64,000 nt of DNA from JAXMCI01 sp046349435. GTDB taxonomy: Bacteria > Pseudomonadota > Alphaproteobacteria > Dongiales > Dongiaceae. Below the pieces are notes generated by a model, which saw only the letters and a list, made by a program, of their open reading frames with translations, was not told the origin of the DNA and made no database searches. The stretch lies in contig JAXMCI010000036.1 of NCBI GenBank assembly GCA_046349435.1, positions 18,146 through 82,145 of the forward strand. Reading direction: 5' to 3'. The position numbers and the translations under genes were made by a program. Positions 8,993 to 17,987 of the stretch are shown here, in pieces. Numbering within the stretch: position 1 is the stretch's first letter; the number at the start of each line of letters is the position of its first letter.

Positions 8993-9810
8993 GCGGCCGC
9001 GCCCTCGATGACGGGCTGCGCCTGCTCGGCCTGGCGCTGATCGTCGCGGTGATCGGCTTCCTCATCGTGCCGATCCTGGTCACCGTGCTGATGGCGTTCG
9101 ACGCGCGGCCCTATCTCGGGCCGCTGCCGCCGCCCGCCTACTCGCTGCGCTGGTTCCGGCAGTTCTTCTCGGACGACTACTTCCTGCGCGGGCTCGCCAC
9201 CAGCGCCGAGCTCGCCGTCGCCTCGGTCGCGATCACCGTCATCGCCGGCGTGGCGACCGCCGTCGCCCTCGACCGCATGCCGGCGCGCGGCCGGGAGGCG
9301 CTGACCTCGCTGTTCCTGTCGCCGCTCATCGTGCCGCCGGTGGTGACCGGGCTGGCGCTGCTGCTGTTCCTCGCCCGGCTCGGCGTCTATGACGGCTTCG
9401 CGCGCCTGCTCTGCGGCCACGTCATCATCACCGTGCCCTACACCATCCGGGCGACGCTGGCCGGCATCGCCGGCATCGACCGCTCGCTGACCGAGGCGGC
9501 GCTCAGCCTCGGCGCCAACGAGCGCCGCGCCTTCCGCGACGTCACCCTGCCGCTGGCGCGCACCGGCATCGTCACCGGCGCGCTGTTCGCCTTCGCCGTC
9601 TCGCTCGACGACGTTTCCGTCTCGATCATGCTGACCGACGCCAAGACCTTCACCCTGCCGATCGCGCTGATCAGCTCGATGCGCGCCGACTTCAACCTGA
9701 CCATCGCCGCCGCCTCGGTCATGCTGATGCTGCTGACGCTGGCCCTGATCCTGGTGCTCGACCGCTTCGTCGGCCTGAACCGGGCGGTCGGGCAGGGCGT
9801 GTTCCGTTGA
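8989..9810 (+). CDS. ABC transporter permease, PotC type
   Basis: A 273-residue second permease of the importer with about six membrane helices. The EAA-type loop reads EAALSLGANERRAFRDVTLP. The start at 8989 overlaps the preceding stop (ATGA), and its own stop overlaps the next gene's possible TTG start. It pairs with the product of 8144-8992 to form the membrane channel. Confidence 0.92.
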   Translation: MSGRALDDGLRLLGLALIVAVIGFLIVPILVTVLMAFDARPYLGPLPPPAYSLRWFRQFFSDDYFLRGLATSAELAVASVAITVIAGVATAVALDRMPARGREALTSLFLSPLIVPPVVTGLALLLFLARLGVYDGFARLLCGHVIITVPYTIRATLAGIAGIDRSLTEAALSLGANERRAFRDVTLPLARTGIVTGALFAFAVSLDDVSVSIMLTDAKTFTLPIALISSMRADFNLTIAAASVMLMLLTLALILVLDRFVGLNRAVGQGVFR

Positions 9811-10919
9811 GCGCCGCGATGACAGATCCCGCCGACCACGTCATCGCCCTCGACGGCGTCACCAAGCGGTTCGGCGCGACGGTGGCGGTCGATCGCGTGA
9901 GCTTCGCGGTCGGCGCCGGCGAGACCGTCTCGCTGCTCGGCCCGAGCGGCTGCGGCAAGACCACGCTGCTGCGGCTGATCGCCGGCTTCGAGGAGCCGGA
10001 TGCCGGCGGCATCGAGATCGCCGGCGTGGCGATGGCCGGCAAGCGGCCCTATGAGCGCAATGTCGGCCTGCTGTTCCAGCACTACGCCCTGTTCCCGCAC
10101 ATGACCGTGGCGGAGAACGTCGCCTACGGCCTGAAGAACCGCGGCTGGCCCAGGGCCGGCATCCCGGCCCGGGTCGAGGAGATGCTGCGGCTGGTGCAGC
10201 TGCCGGGCTTCGAGCGGCGGCGGCCGGGGCAGATGAGCGGCGGCCAGCAGCAGCGCGTCGCGCTGGCGCGCGTGCTGGCCACCAACCCGGAGCTGGTGCT
10301 GCTCGACGAGCCGCTCTCGGCGCTCGACGCCAAGCTGCGCGAGGAGCTGCGGCTGGAGCTGAAGCGCATCCTGCAGGCGGTCGGCTCGACCACCATCGTG
10401 GTGACGCACGACCAGGAGGAGGCGATGAGCCTCGCCGACCGCATCATCGTGATGAACCAGGGGCGGATCGAGCAGCAGGGCACCCCCGACGAGATCTACC
10501 GGCGCCCGCGCACCGCCTTCGTCGCCGCCTTCCTGGGCCGGGCCAACTGGTTCCACGGCCGGCTCGGGGGCCCGGCGCAGGACGGCCTCTGCCGCTTCAC
10601 CAGCGAGCGCGGCACCGTCCTGTCGGTGCGGCCGCCGGAGCAATCGGCCGCCGCCGAGCGCTGGAGCGTCTGCGTGCGGCCGGAGCGGGTGACGCTGAGC
10701 GCCGGCGAGGCCGCGCCGGCCGGGTCCGGCGAGAACCGGGTCGCCGGGCGCCTCGTCGAGGTCGTCAACATGGGCGCGCTCTATCACTACGTGATCGACG
10801 CCGCCGACGGCCGCATGACGGCCGTCGAGGTCAACCGCGGCGGCGCGGCGCTGCAGCCCGGCGACGGCGTCTCCCTGGCCTTCCGCGCCGAGGACGGGAT
10901 CGTGCTCGCCGCGTCCTGA
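9807..10919 (+). CDS. ABC transporter ATP-binding protein, PotA type
   Basis: A 370-residue ATPase (366 if it starts at the ATG at 9819 rather than the overlapping TTG at 9807). It has Walker A GPSGCGKTT, Q-loop LLFQHYALFPHMTV, signature MSGGQQQRVALARVL, Walker B LVLLDEPLSALD and switch His in VVTHDQEEAMS. A C-terminal TOBE/OB-like regulatory region follows from about residue 280, as in PotA/MalK-type importers. It energises the permeases at 8144-9810 and is probably the last gene of the LysR-divergent operon. A convergent gene ends 7 bases downstream. Confidence 0.93.
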   Translation: MSAAMTDPADHVIALDGVTKRFGATVAVDRVSFAVGAGETVSLLGPSGCGKTTLLRLIAGFEEPDAGGIEIAGVAMAGKRPYERNVGLLFQHYALFPHMTVAENVAYGLKNRGWPRAGIPARVEEMLRLVQLPGFERRRPGQMSGGQQQRVALARVLATNPELVLLDEPLSALDAKLREELRLELKRILQAVGSTTIVVTHDQEEAMSLADRIIVMNQGRIEQQGTPDEIYRRPRTAFVAAFLGRANWFHGRLGGPAQDGLCRFTSERGTVLSVRPPEQSAAAERWSVCVRPERVTLSAGEAAPAGSGENRVAGRLVEVVNMGALYHYVIDAADGRMTAVEVNRGGAALQPGDGVSLAFRAEDGIVLAAS

Positions 10920-10926
10920 CCGAACT

Positions 10927-12456
10927 TCAGCGCCGGCGGGCGTCGTCGCCGGCCCAGCGCTCCATGCCGACATCCTGCAGCGCGGCGCGGCGGTGGATCT
11001 CGGCGAGGTACGGCTCGAAGACCCGGTTGCGCCGCTCGATCTCGCCATGGGCGGCGAGGTAGGCCGGCACGCGCTCGCGCAGCGCGCGCAGCAGCTCCGC
11101 CTCGTCGATGCGGGTGAGGCGGCCGTCGCGCAGCACCACCTCGCCGTCGACCATGACCAGCTCCAGCGAGCCGCCGTTCTCGGAATAGACGAGGTGGTTG
11201 CGGACGTCGTTGAGCGGCGTGAAGGCGAGGCTGTCGGTGCGCAGCACCAGCAGGTCGGCCTTCTTGCCCACCGCCAGCGAGCCGGTCTCGCGCTCCAGCA
11301 TCGCGGTCCGCGCGCCGCCGATGGTGGCGGCGCGCAGGATCTCGGCGGCGGTGACCCAGCGCGCCGGGTCGGCGCCGGTGGCGCAGTGGATCAGCGCCGC
11401 CACCCGCATCACGTCGAACAGGCGCAGCGTGTCGTTGGCGGCGGCACCGTCGGTGCCGAGCCCGATCGCCACGCCGGCATCGAGCAGCCGGCGCAGCGGC
11501 GCGATGCCGGAGCCCAGCTTCTGGTTGGAGATGGCGTTGTGCACCACCGAGGCGCCGGCCTCGCCGAGCAGCGCGACGTCCTCGTCGCTCGCCCACACCG
11601 CGTGGGCGATCGTCACCTTGCGGTCGAGCAGGCCGAGCTCGCGGAGGTGGCGGATCGGCGACCGCCCGGCCAGCGCGCCGGCGACCGCCTGGGTCCTGGT
11701 CTCCAGCGCGTGCATGTGCAGCGGCACGCGGTGCCGCTCGGCGAGCGCGGCGGCCGCCTCCAGCAGGTCGGGCGTGCAGCGCTGCGGCGCCGAGGGCGAC
11801 AGCATGAAGCGCAGCCGCCCGGCGCGGCCGTCGAAGGCGGCGAAGGCGGCGGCGCAGAACTCGGCATAGTCGCGGCCGCTGACGCGGCGCCCGCCATCGA
11901 GCAGGGCCTGCAGCGCCGGCGGCATCACCGCCCGCCCCCAGGGCAGGCTGTCGAGCGCCGGGATGTTGATCACCGAGCTCGCGACGTTGGCGCGGATACC
12001 CGCCGCCTCGTAGGCGGCGAACACCGCGCCGAGCCGGTCGAGCGAGAAGTCCGGCGGGTCGAAGAACAGGTCGCAGATGGTGGTGACGCCAGCCTTCAAC
12101 GACTCCGCCGCGACCAGCAGGGAGCGCAGCCGCAGCAGCTCGAGGTCGATCGGCGGCCCCATCAGGAAGGGGTAGGCGTAGAGCAGCCAGGTCTCCAGCG
12201 GCAGGCCGGCATAGCGCCCCTTCCAGAGCTGCTCGCTGGAATGGAGGTGGCCGTTGACCAGCCCCGGCATGACCAGCCGGTCGCGGCCGTCGATCACCGT
12301 GGCGCCCGGCCCCAGGGCGAGATCGGGCCCGAGATCGGGGCCGAGCGCGGCGATGCGGTCGCCGGCCACCAGCAGGTCGCCCTGCCAGGGCTCGGCGCCG
12401 CCCGCGCCCTCCAGGGTGAGCAGCGTGGCGCCGCGGATCAGCGTCTCGCCGGTCAT
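10927..12456 (-). CDS. Amidohydrolase, ATZ/TRZ (chlorohydrolase/nucleobase deaminase) type
   Basis: A 509-residue metal-dependent hydrolase. It has the HxH metal motif in NGHLHS (H70, H72), a third metal His in the LHMHALET segment, the next His in TIAHAVW, and the catalytic/metal Asp in GLGTDGAA. These define the ATZ/TRZ branch, which deaminates or dechlorinates N-heterocycles, including nucleobases and S-adenosylhomocysteine-like compounds. It is the last gene of a nine-gene leftward run and starts 9 bases after the nucleoside phosphorylase fusion, so deamination of a base or nucleoside is a reasonable guess. Its C-terminal 45 residues are longer and more charged than usual. Confidence 0.88.
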   Translation of the reverse strand: MTGETLIRGATLLTLEGAGGAEPWQGDLLVAGDRIAALGPDLGPDLALGPGATVIDGRDRLVMPGLVNGHLHSSEQLWKGRYAGLPLETWLLYAYPFLMGPPIDLELLRLRSLLVAAESLKAGVTTICDLFFDPPDFSLDRLGAVFAAYEAAGIRANVASSVINIPALDSLPWGRAVMPPALQALLDGGRRVSGRDYAEFCAAAFAAFDGRAGRLRFMLSPSAPQRCTPDLLEAAAALAERHRVPLHMHALETRTQAVAGALAGRSPIRHLRELGLLDRKVTIAHAVWASDEDVALLGEAGASVVHNAISNQKLGSGIAPLRRLLDAGVAIGLGTDGAAANDTLRLFDVMRVAALIHCATGADPARWVTAAEILRAATIGGARTAMLERETGSLAVGKKADLLVLRTDSLAFTPLNDVRNHLVYSENGGSLELVMVDGEVVLRDGRLTRIDEAELLRALRERVPAYLAAHGEIERRNRVFEPYLAEIHRRAALQDVGMERWAGDDARRR

Positions 12457-12464
12457 CGTCCTGC

Positions 12465-14243
12465 TCAGGGCCGGCGGGTCAGCCGCTCGAGCACGATCGG
12501 GCGCGGCGGCGGGGCGGCGTCGCCGATGCGGACGGCAGCGCGGATCCGCTCCGCCGCCGCCTCGGCACCGGCGGCGTCGCGGGCATGGACGAGGCAGAGC
12601 GGCCGGTCCGGCCCGACCGCCTCGCCGGGCTGGGCGAAGGCGGTGAAGCCGACGGCGAGGTCGATCGGCTCCTCCGGCCGCCGGCGGCCGCCGCCGAGCG
12701 CCACCAGCGCCAGCCCGCCCGCCTTGGCGTCCATGCCGGTCACGACGCCGCTGCGCGCCGGCGCCACCGGCCGCACCACCGGCGCGGCCGGCATGTGCGC
12801 CATCGGGTCGGCGACGAAGCCGGCCGGGCCGCCGAGCGCCGCCACCATGGCGCCGAAGCGCGCGGCGGCGCTGCCATCCTCCAGCCGGCCGCGGGCCAGC
12901 GCCTCGCCGGCGGCGCGGTCGGGCTCCAGCCCGGCCATGACGACCATCTCGGATGTGACCGCCAGCACCAGCTCCAGCACGCGCGGATCGCGGTGCCGGC
13001 CGGTGAGGAAGTCGACCGTCTCGACCACCTCGACGGCGGCGCCGACGGATGTACCGAGCACCGCGTCGAGGTCGGTCAGCAGCATGGTGCTGGGCACGCC
13101 GGCGCCGGCGCCGACCGCGGCCATGCTCTCGGCCAGCACGCGGGCCTGATCCACGTTCGCCATGTAGGCGCCCGAGCCGGAGCCGACGGTGACGACCAGC
13201 CCGCTCGGCGCCACCGCCAGCTTCTTCGACATGATCGAGCCGGTGATCAGCGCGACGCTCTCGACCGTGGCGGTGACGTCGCGCACCTTGAAGATGATGC
13301 GGTCGGCCGGGGCGAGGTCGCGAGTCGGGCCGCTGATCGCGCCGCCGACCGTGCGCACCACCTCCATGAAGCGCTCGGGCGGCGGCGCGCTGTCATAGCC
13401 TTCGATGGCGTCGAGCATGTCGATCTCGCCGCCGCAATAGTCGAGGCCCCAGCCCGAGAGGTTGGGGACATGCAGGCCGCAGGCGGCGGCGAGCGGCACG
13501 ACGATCAGCGTGACCTTCTCGTCGCCGACGCCGCCCGAGGAGTGCTTGTCGACGATCAGGCGGCGCTCCAGGCCGCTCTCCGACCAGTCCAGCACGCGGC
13601 CGGAATCGCGCATCGCCAGCGCCAGCCCGGTGGTCTCGGCCGGGGTCATGCCGCGCAGGTAGGTCGCCATGGTGAAGGCGCCGATCTGGGCCGGCGCCAC
13701 GGTGCCGGCGGTGATGCCGCGGACCAGCGCGCCGATCTCCGCGGCGCCGAGCTCGGCGCCGTCGCGCTTGCGCCGGATCACCTCCTGCGGCAGCAGCGCG
13801 GCGGCGGCCGCGGCAGCCGGCTCGAGATCGCCGACCGGGCCGCCCTCGCGCCAGGCATAGAGCTCCCAGACCTCGCCGTCGGGGCCGGTGAAGTAGCTGC
13901 AGCGGGCGTTCCAGGGAAAATCGGCCGGCGGGCCGCGGAAGGCGACGCCGCGCGCGGCGAGCTGGCGGGAGGCCTCGTCGACGGCGGCCGGCGAGGGCAG
14001 CTCGACGGCGATGCAGGCCTGGTGCATGCCGGGCAGGCGCGCGGTGGAGAGGCCGGTGTGCTGGCCGATATGGTCGATCTCCCAGCAGGCCAGCGTCAGC
14101 CCGGCCCCGGAGAAGTCGGCGAAGCCCTCGGCCCGGCGGCGCAGCCGGAAGCCCAGCAGCCCGGCATAGAAGGCGATGGAGCGCTCGACGTCGGCGCAGA
14201 GGATGCAGATGTCGGTGATCGGGTAACGCTGCGCGAACTGCAT
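12465..14243 (-). CDS. Fusion of a VOC (glyoxalase-like) domain to a thymidine/pyrimidine-nucleoside phosphorylase
   Basis: A single uninterrupted 592-residue reading frame. Residues 1-132 form a VOC domain (SIAFYAGLLGFRL; C-terminal metal-type Glu in GEVWELYA). After an Ala-rich linker (about 133-151), residues 152-592 are a thymidine-phosphorylase-family enzyme (EVIRRKRDG; KHSSGGVGD at 233-241; RDVTATVES with R321; GSIMSKK with S336 and K340). R321, S336 and K340 have the spacing of E. coli DeoA R171, S186 and K190. Differences include SGWGLDYCGG where the family has SGRGLGHTGG, an extra residue in GVGDEKVTL, and a rewritten loop VTVGSGSGAYM lacking the usual Lys. No internal start lies between the domains. 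It is preceded by GAGAGAG and sits just after a nucleoside importer operon. Pyrimidine nucleoside phosphorolysis is inferred; the VOC role is unknown. Confidence 0.88.
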   Translation of the reverse strand: MQFAQRYPITDICILCADVERSIAFYAGLLGFRLRRRAEGFADFSGAGLTLACWEIDHIGQHTGLSTARLPGMHQACIAVELPSPAAVDEASRQLAARGVAFRGPPADFPWNARCSYFTGPDGEVWELYAWREGGPVGDLEPAAAAAAALLPQEVIRRKRDGAELGAAEIGALVRGITAGTVAPAQIGAFTMATYLRGMTPAETTGLALAMRDSGRVLDWSESGLERRLIVDKHSSGGVGDEKVTLIVVPLAAACGLHVPNLSGWGLDYCGGEIDMLDAIEGYDSAPPPERFMEVVRTVGGAISGPTRDLAPADRIIFKVRDVTATVESVALITGSIMSKKLAVAPSGLVVTVGSGSGAYMANVDQARVLAESMAAVGAGAGVPSTMLLTDLDAVLGTSVGAAVEVVETVDFLTGRHRDPRVLELVLAVTSEMVVMAGLEPDRAAGEALARGRLEDGSAAARFGAMVAALGGPAGFVADPMAHMPAAPVVRPVAPARSGVVTGMDAKAGGLALVALGGGRRRPEEPIDLAVGFTAFAQPGEAVGPDRPLCLVHARDAAGAEAAAERIRAAVRIGDAAPPPRPIVLERLTRRP

Positions 14244-14303
14244 GTGACTCTCTCCGCTTTTCCTCGTCCAGGGAGCACGCCCGCGCTGCCAAGGAACGCT
14301 GCC

Positions 14304-15197
14304 CTAGTAGTCCCGCAGCTCGCCGAAGCTCGACGCTGCCTTGGCGCCGCCGCGCAGCCGGGCGCTGAGCCAGACGCCGGCGACCGTCGCGATGTAGGGC
14401 AGGGTCAGCAGCAGGTCGTGCGGGATCCAGTCGCCGAAGGCGATCTGGGCGTGGATGCCGAGCGCGCCGACGATGCTGAAGAACAAGGCGGCCGCTGCCG
14501 AGCCGATCGGGTGCGCGGCGCCGAAGATGACCGCCGAGAAGCCCATGAAGCCGCGCCCGGCGGTCATGCCGTAGGCGAAGATCTGCAGGCTGCCCAGCGC
14601 CAGCTCGGCGCCGCCCAGCGCGCAGAGCACGCCGCCGAGGCAGAGTGCCACGAGGCGCATGCGCGACGGGCTGACGCCGACGCTGCGCGCCGCGAAGGGA
14701 TGCTCGCCGCTGGCCGCCAGCCTGAGGCCGAAGCGGGTCCGCCGCAGCAGCACCCAGAGCCCGAGCACGACGAAGGGCATCGCCACGACGAGCACCGAGA
14801 GCACGCCGAAGGCGCCGAACTCCGGCCCCAGCCGCGGCAGGCCGTAGGGCGCGGTGACCGAGGCCTGGCTGCCGTAGATCGACTGCACCGCCAGGTCGGT
14901 GCCGCCGAGCCCGAGGCCGGTCAGCCCGAGCCCGGCGATGATCGGGTTGGCGCGCAGCTTCTCGATGACCAGCCAGAGCAGGATCGAGCCGACGACGCAG
15001 AGCAGGATGGCGAGCAGCAGCGCCAGCGCCAGCGAGCCGGTCTGCACCAGCCCGAGCACCGTGGCGCAGGCGCCGGTGATCATCAGCCCCTCGAGGCCGA
15101 GATGCCAGACGCCGGCCCGCGCCGCCAGCACGCCCGCCATGGTGACGTAGACGAGCGGCGTGCCGTAGCGCAGCGTGGCGACGATGAAGTCCTCCAT
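14304..15197 (-). CDS. BMP-type nucleoside ABC transporter permease (second)
   Basis: A 297-residue integral membrane protein with about eight hydrophobic segments, of the branched-chain/ribose permease fold used by nucleoside importers (RYGTPLVYVTMAGVLAARAG at the N-terminus and GLEGLMITGA, a family hallmark). Its start overlaps the stop of the upstream permease by one base (TGATG). It works with the products of 15197-19058 and leads into the phosphorylase fusion 60 bases downstream. Confidence 0.92.
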   Translation of the reverse strand: MEDFIVATLRYGTPLVYVTMAGVLAARAGVWHLGLEGLMITGACATVLGLVQTGSLALALLLAILLCVVGSILLWLVIEKLRANPIIAGLGLTGLGLGGTDLAVQSIYGSQASVTAPYGLPRLGPEFGAFGVLSVLVVAMPFVVLGLWVLLRRTRFGLRLAASGEHPFAARSVGVSPSRMRLVALCLGGVLCALGGAELALGSLQIFAYGMTAGRGFMGFSAVIFGAAHPIGSAAAALFFSIVGALGIHAQIAFGDWIPHDLLLTLPYIATVAGVWLSARLRGGAKAASSFGELRDY

Positions 15198-16258
15198 CAG
15201 GCCGCCCGCCGGCTCTCGGCCGCAGGGGCGCGGCGGCGCAGCCGCATCAGCCAGGCGCCCGGCCCGACCTTGGCGGTGATGAAGAGGGCGATGGCAGCGT
15301 TGATGATGTCGATCGCCGCGGCCGGCAGCCCGACCAGCACCGGCAGATAGAGGCCGGCGGCGGCGAGCCCGCCGAAGAACAGCGCCGCCACGGCGGTGCC
15401 GGTGATCGAGAGCCCGGCGACCAGCGCGATCAGGATGGCGGTGAAGCCGTGCGTCGGCAGGAAGCCGCTGACCAGCCGGCCATTCGGGCCCAGCACCTCG
15501 ATGGTGCCGGCGAGGCCGGCGAGCCCGCCGCCGATGACGAAGCCGGCCAGCCCGAGGCGCGACAGCCGGGCGCCCTGCCAGACCACCATGATCGGGTTGC
15601 GCCCGGCGAGGCTGGAGAGCACGCCGAAGGCGGTGCGGTTGACCAGCACCCACATGCCGAGTCCCACGACCAGCGCGAAGCCGACGATCGAGGGCGACAG
15701 CCCGGCCGAGGTCGAGAGGCGGAAGGCGGCGTCGACCGGCCGGCTGGCCATCACCTGGCCGGTGCCCGACGGGTCCTTGAGCGGCCCGGAGGAGACCCAG
15801 ATCAGCACCAGCCCGGCGATGAAGTTGCCCATCAGCGTGGTGATCACCTCGTCGGTGCCGGAGCGCACGCGCAGCAGCCCCGGCCACAGCGCCCAGAGCG
15901 CGCCGGCGGCGCTGCCGGCGGCGAAGGCGAGCGGCAGGACCAGCGCCGCCGGCCCGCCGCGCAGCGCGTCGGCGACGAAGGTGGCGGCGATGGCGCCCAT
16001 GTAGAACTGGCCCTGGGCGCCGACGTTGAAGTAGCCGCAGCGGAAGGAGAGCACGACGCCGCAGGCGGTGATGAAGAGCGGCATCGCCCAGCGCAGGCTG
16101 TGCTTCCAGGCATTGGGGTTGAGGAAGGCGCCGTCGGCGATGCTGCGGAACATCTCCGGCGCCGAGTAGCCCGCCAGCTCGAACAGCAGCCCGCACAGCA
16201 CCAGCGCCAGCAGCACGAAGCCCAGCGCCCGGCCGATGACCAGGAGGCGGGTCAGCAT
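15197..16258 (-). CDS. BMP-type nucleoside ABC transporter permease (first)
   Basis: A 353-residue permease with about nine or ten membrane segments. It contains the family segment RCGYFNVGAQGQFYMGA and a conserved cytoplasmic loop near FGVLSSLAGRNP. The frame stays open upstream to 16366, but that part only translates a palindromic intergenic repeat, so the start is placed at 16258 (MLTRLLVIGRAL). It forms the channel with the 14304-15197 product. Confidence 0.9.
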   Translation of the reverse strand: MLTRLLVIGRALGFVLLALVLCGLLFELAGYSAPEMFRSIADGAFLNPNAWKHSLRWAMPLFITACGVVLSFRCGYFNVGAQGQFYMGAIAATFVADALRGGPAALVLPLAFAAGSAAGALWALWPGLLRVRSGTDEVITTLMGNFIAGLVLIWVSSGPLKDPSGTGQVMASRPVDAAFRLSTSAGLSPSIVGFALVVGLGMWVLVNRTAFGVLSSLAGRNPIMVVWQGARLSRLGLAGFVIGGGLAGLAGTIEVLGPNGRLVSGFLPTHGFTAILIALVAGLSITGTAVAALFFGGLAAAGLYLPVLVGLPAAAIDIINAAIALFITAKVGPGAWLMRLRRRAPAAESRRAA

Positions 16259-16284
16259 CGCCGCCACTCTCGCCCGTTCTCTGC

Positions 16285-16365
16285 TGTCATCCCGGCGAAA
16301 GCCGGGATCCATGTCTCCGCCCGGGCGATGCGGCACGATGGATCCCGGCTTTCGCCGGGATGACA
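16285..16365. repeat. REP-like perfect inverted repeat inside the nucleoside-importer operon
   Basis: Two perfect 27-base inverted arms (16285-16311 and 16339-16365) flank a 27-base loop. Each arm holds its own small palindrome, CCCGGCGAAAGCCGGG or its complement. The sequence type is a well-known dispersed palindrome in proteobacteria. It lies between the ATPase stop (16401) and the permease start (16258), where it could attenuate or stabilise the polycistronic RNA. Confidence 0.85.
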
Positions 16366-16400
16366 TTCGGGGGGGCGCCGACGCGACAGCGTGAAGCCCA

Positions 16401-17963
16401 TCACTGCGCCCCCGTCATCGCGGCGCCGACCTCGCCGAGGCGGTAGGGCGGGCGGAACTCGGCGGCGATGCGGCCGGAGAGCATCACCACCAGCCGGTCG
16501 CTGATGTCGAACAGCTCGTCGAGGTCGCTGCTGATCAGCAGCACGCCGCAGCCGCGCGCGCGGGCCTCGCGCAGCGCCCGCCAGACGAAGGCGGTGGCGC
16601 CGACGTCGAGCCCGCGGGTCGGCTGCGCGGCGACGATCAGCGCCGCGTCAGCGTCGATCTCGCGTGCCAGGATCAGCTTCTGCGCGTTGCCGCCGGAGAG
16701 CGAGCCGGCCGGCTGCGTCGTGGCGGCGTAGCGCACGTTCCAGTCCTTGAGCGAGCGGTCGCAGGCGCGGCGCAGCCCGGCCGGGCTGATCAGCCGCAGC
16801 GCGCCGCCGGCGAGCAGCCCGCGCGCCGCCCAGTTCTCCCACAGCGCGCTCGACAGGCTGAGCCCCTCGCTGTTGCGCTCGAAGGGGATGACGCGCAGCC
16901 CGGCGCCGCGGCGGCCGCCGAGCGGCGTGCGGGTGACGTCGGTGCCGGTCAGCCGGATGCGGCCGTCCTGCAGCTCGGCGAGGTGCGAGAGGGCGCGGAC
17001 CAGCGTGCGCTGGCCGTTGCCCTCGACGCCGGCGACGCCGACGATCTCGCCGCGCCCGACCCGCAGGCTGACGCGGTCGAGCGCCGGCCCCTCCGGGTCG
17101 GGCCGCGTGCTGACGCCGTCGAGCTCGAGCACCGCCGCGCCTGCGGCCGCGGCAGAAGGCGCGGCGGGGGCGCCGCTGGTCTCGGCGCTGCCGACCAGCG
17201 CCGCCTCGTCGGCGGCCGACAGGCTCGCCTCGGCCTCGGAGCCGACGATCGAGGCGGCGAGGCGCCGCGCGTCGGTCGCGGATATCGCGATCGGGCCCTC
17301 GACCAGCCGGCCGCCGCGCAGCACGGTGACCGTGTCGGCGATGCCGAGCACCTCGCGGATCTTGTGCAGGATCAGCAGGATGGTGACGCCGGCCTGCTTC
17401 AGCCGGCGCAGCCGCTCGAACAGCGTCTCGATGCCGGCCGGCGACAGCACCGCGGTCGGCTCGTCGAGGATCAGCACGCGCGCCTCGGTGACCAGCGCGC
17501 GGGCGATCTCGACGCCCTGCTGCGCCTCGACCGGCAGGTCGCGCACGCGGTCGCCGAGCCCGACCCGCACGCCGAGCGCGTCGAGATGCTCGCGCCAGCG
17601 GCGCTCCAGCCCGCGCCGGGTGAAGATCGGGCGGTGGCGCGTGGCGCCGAACTCCATCGCCTCGGCGACGGTGAAGGAGGGCGGCAGGGCGAAGCTCTGA
17701 TGCACCAGCTCGACCCCGGCGGCGCGGGCGGCGCGGACATGGCCGGTGGCGACGGCCGTGCCGGCGATGCTGAGGCTGCCGCGCTGCGGCGCGACGATGC
17801 CGGCCGCGACCCGGGCGAAGGTCGTCTTCCCCGCGCCGTTCTGGCCGACCACGGCATGGATCAGCCGCGGCGCGAAGGCGGCGCTCACCCCGGAGAGCGC
17901 CGCGACCTCGCCGTACTGCACGGCGACGTCGCGGCATTCCAGCGCGGGGACGGTCCCCGACAT
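16401..17963 (-). CDS. BMP-type nucleoside ABC transporter ATP-binding protein (double ABC domain)
   Basis: A 520-residue protein with two tandem ABC domains, as in ribose/galactose/nucleoside importers. Domain 1 has Walker A GQNGAGKTT, a Q-loop at ELVHQSFAL, a divergent signature (LPVEAQQGVEIARAL) and Walker B LILDEPTAVLS. Domain 2 (from about residue 270) has a degenerate Walker A (GVEGNGQRTL), a good signature (LSGGNAQKLILAREI) and Walker B-like LIVAAQPTRGLD without the catalytic Glu. This asymmetry is usual for the group. It begins 24 bases after the binding-protein stop. Confidence 0.93.
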   Translation of the reverse strand: MSGTVPALECRDVAVQYGEVAALSGVSAAFAPRLIHAVVGQNGAGKTTFARVAAGIVAPQRGSLSIAGTAVATGHVRAARAAGVELVHQSFALPPSFTVAEAMEFGATRHRPIFTRRGLERRWREHLDALGVRVGLGDRVRDLPVEAQQGVEIARALVTEARVLILDEPTAVLSPAGIETLFERLRRLKQAGVTILLILHKIREVLGIADTVTVLRGGRLVEGPIAISATDARRLAASIVGSEAEASLSAADEAALVGSAETSGAPAAPSAAAAGAAVLELDGVSTRPDPEGPALDRVSLRVGRGEIVGVAGVEGNGQRTLVRALSHLAELQDGRIRLTGTDVTRTPLGGRRGAGLRVIPFERNSEGLSLSSALWENWAARGLLAGGALRLISPAGLRRACDRSLKDWNVRYAATTQPAGSLSGGNAQKLILAREIDADAALIVAAQPTRGLDVGATAFVWRALREARARGCGVLLISSDLDELFDISDRLVVMLSGRIAAEFRPPYRLGEVGAAMTGAQ

Positions 17964-17987
17964 GGGCGAGCGCCGCCCGCGGCTTTC

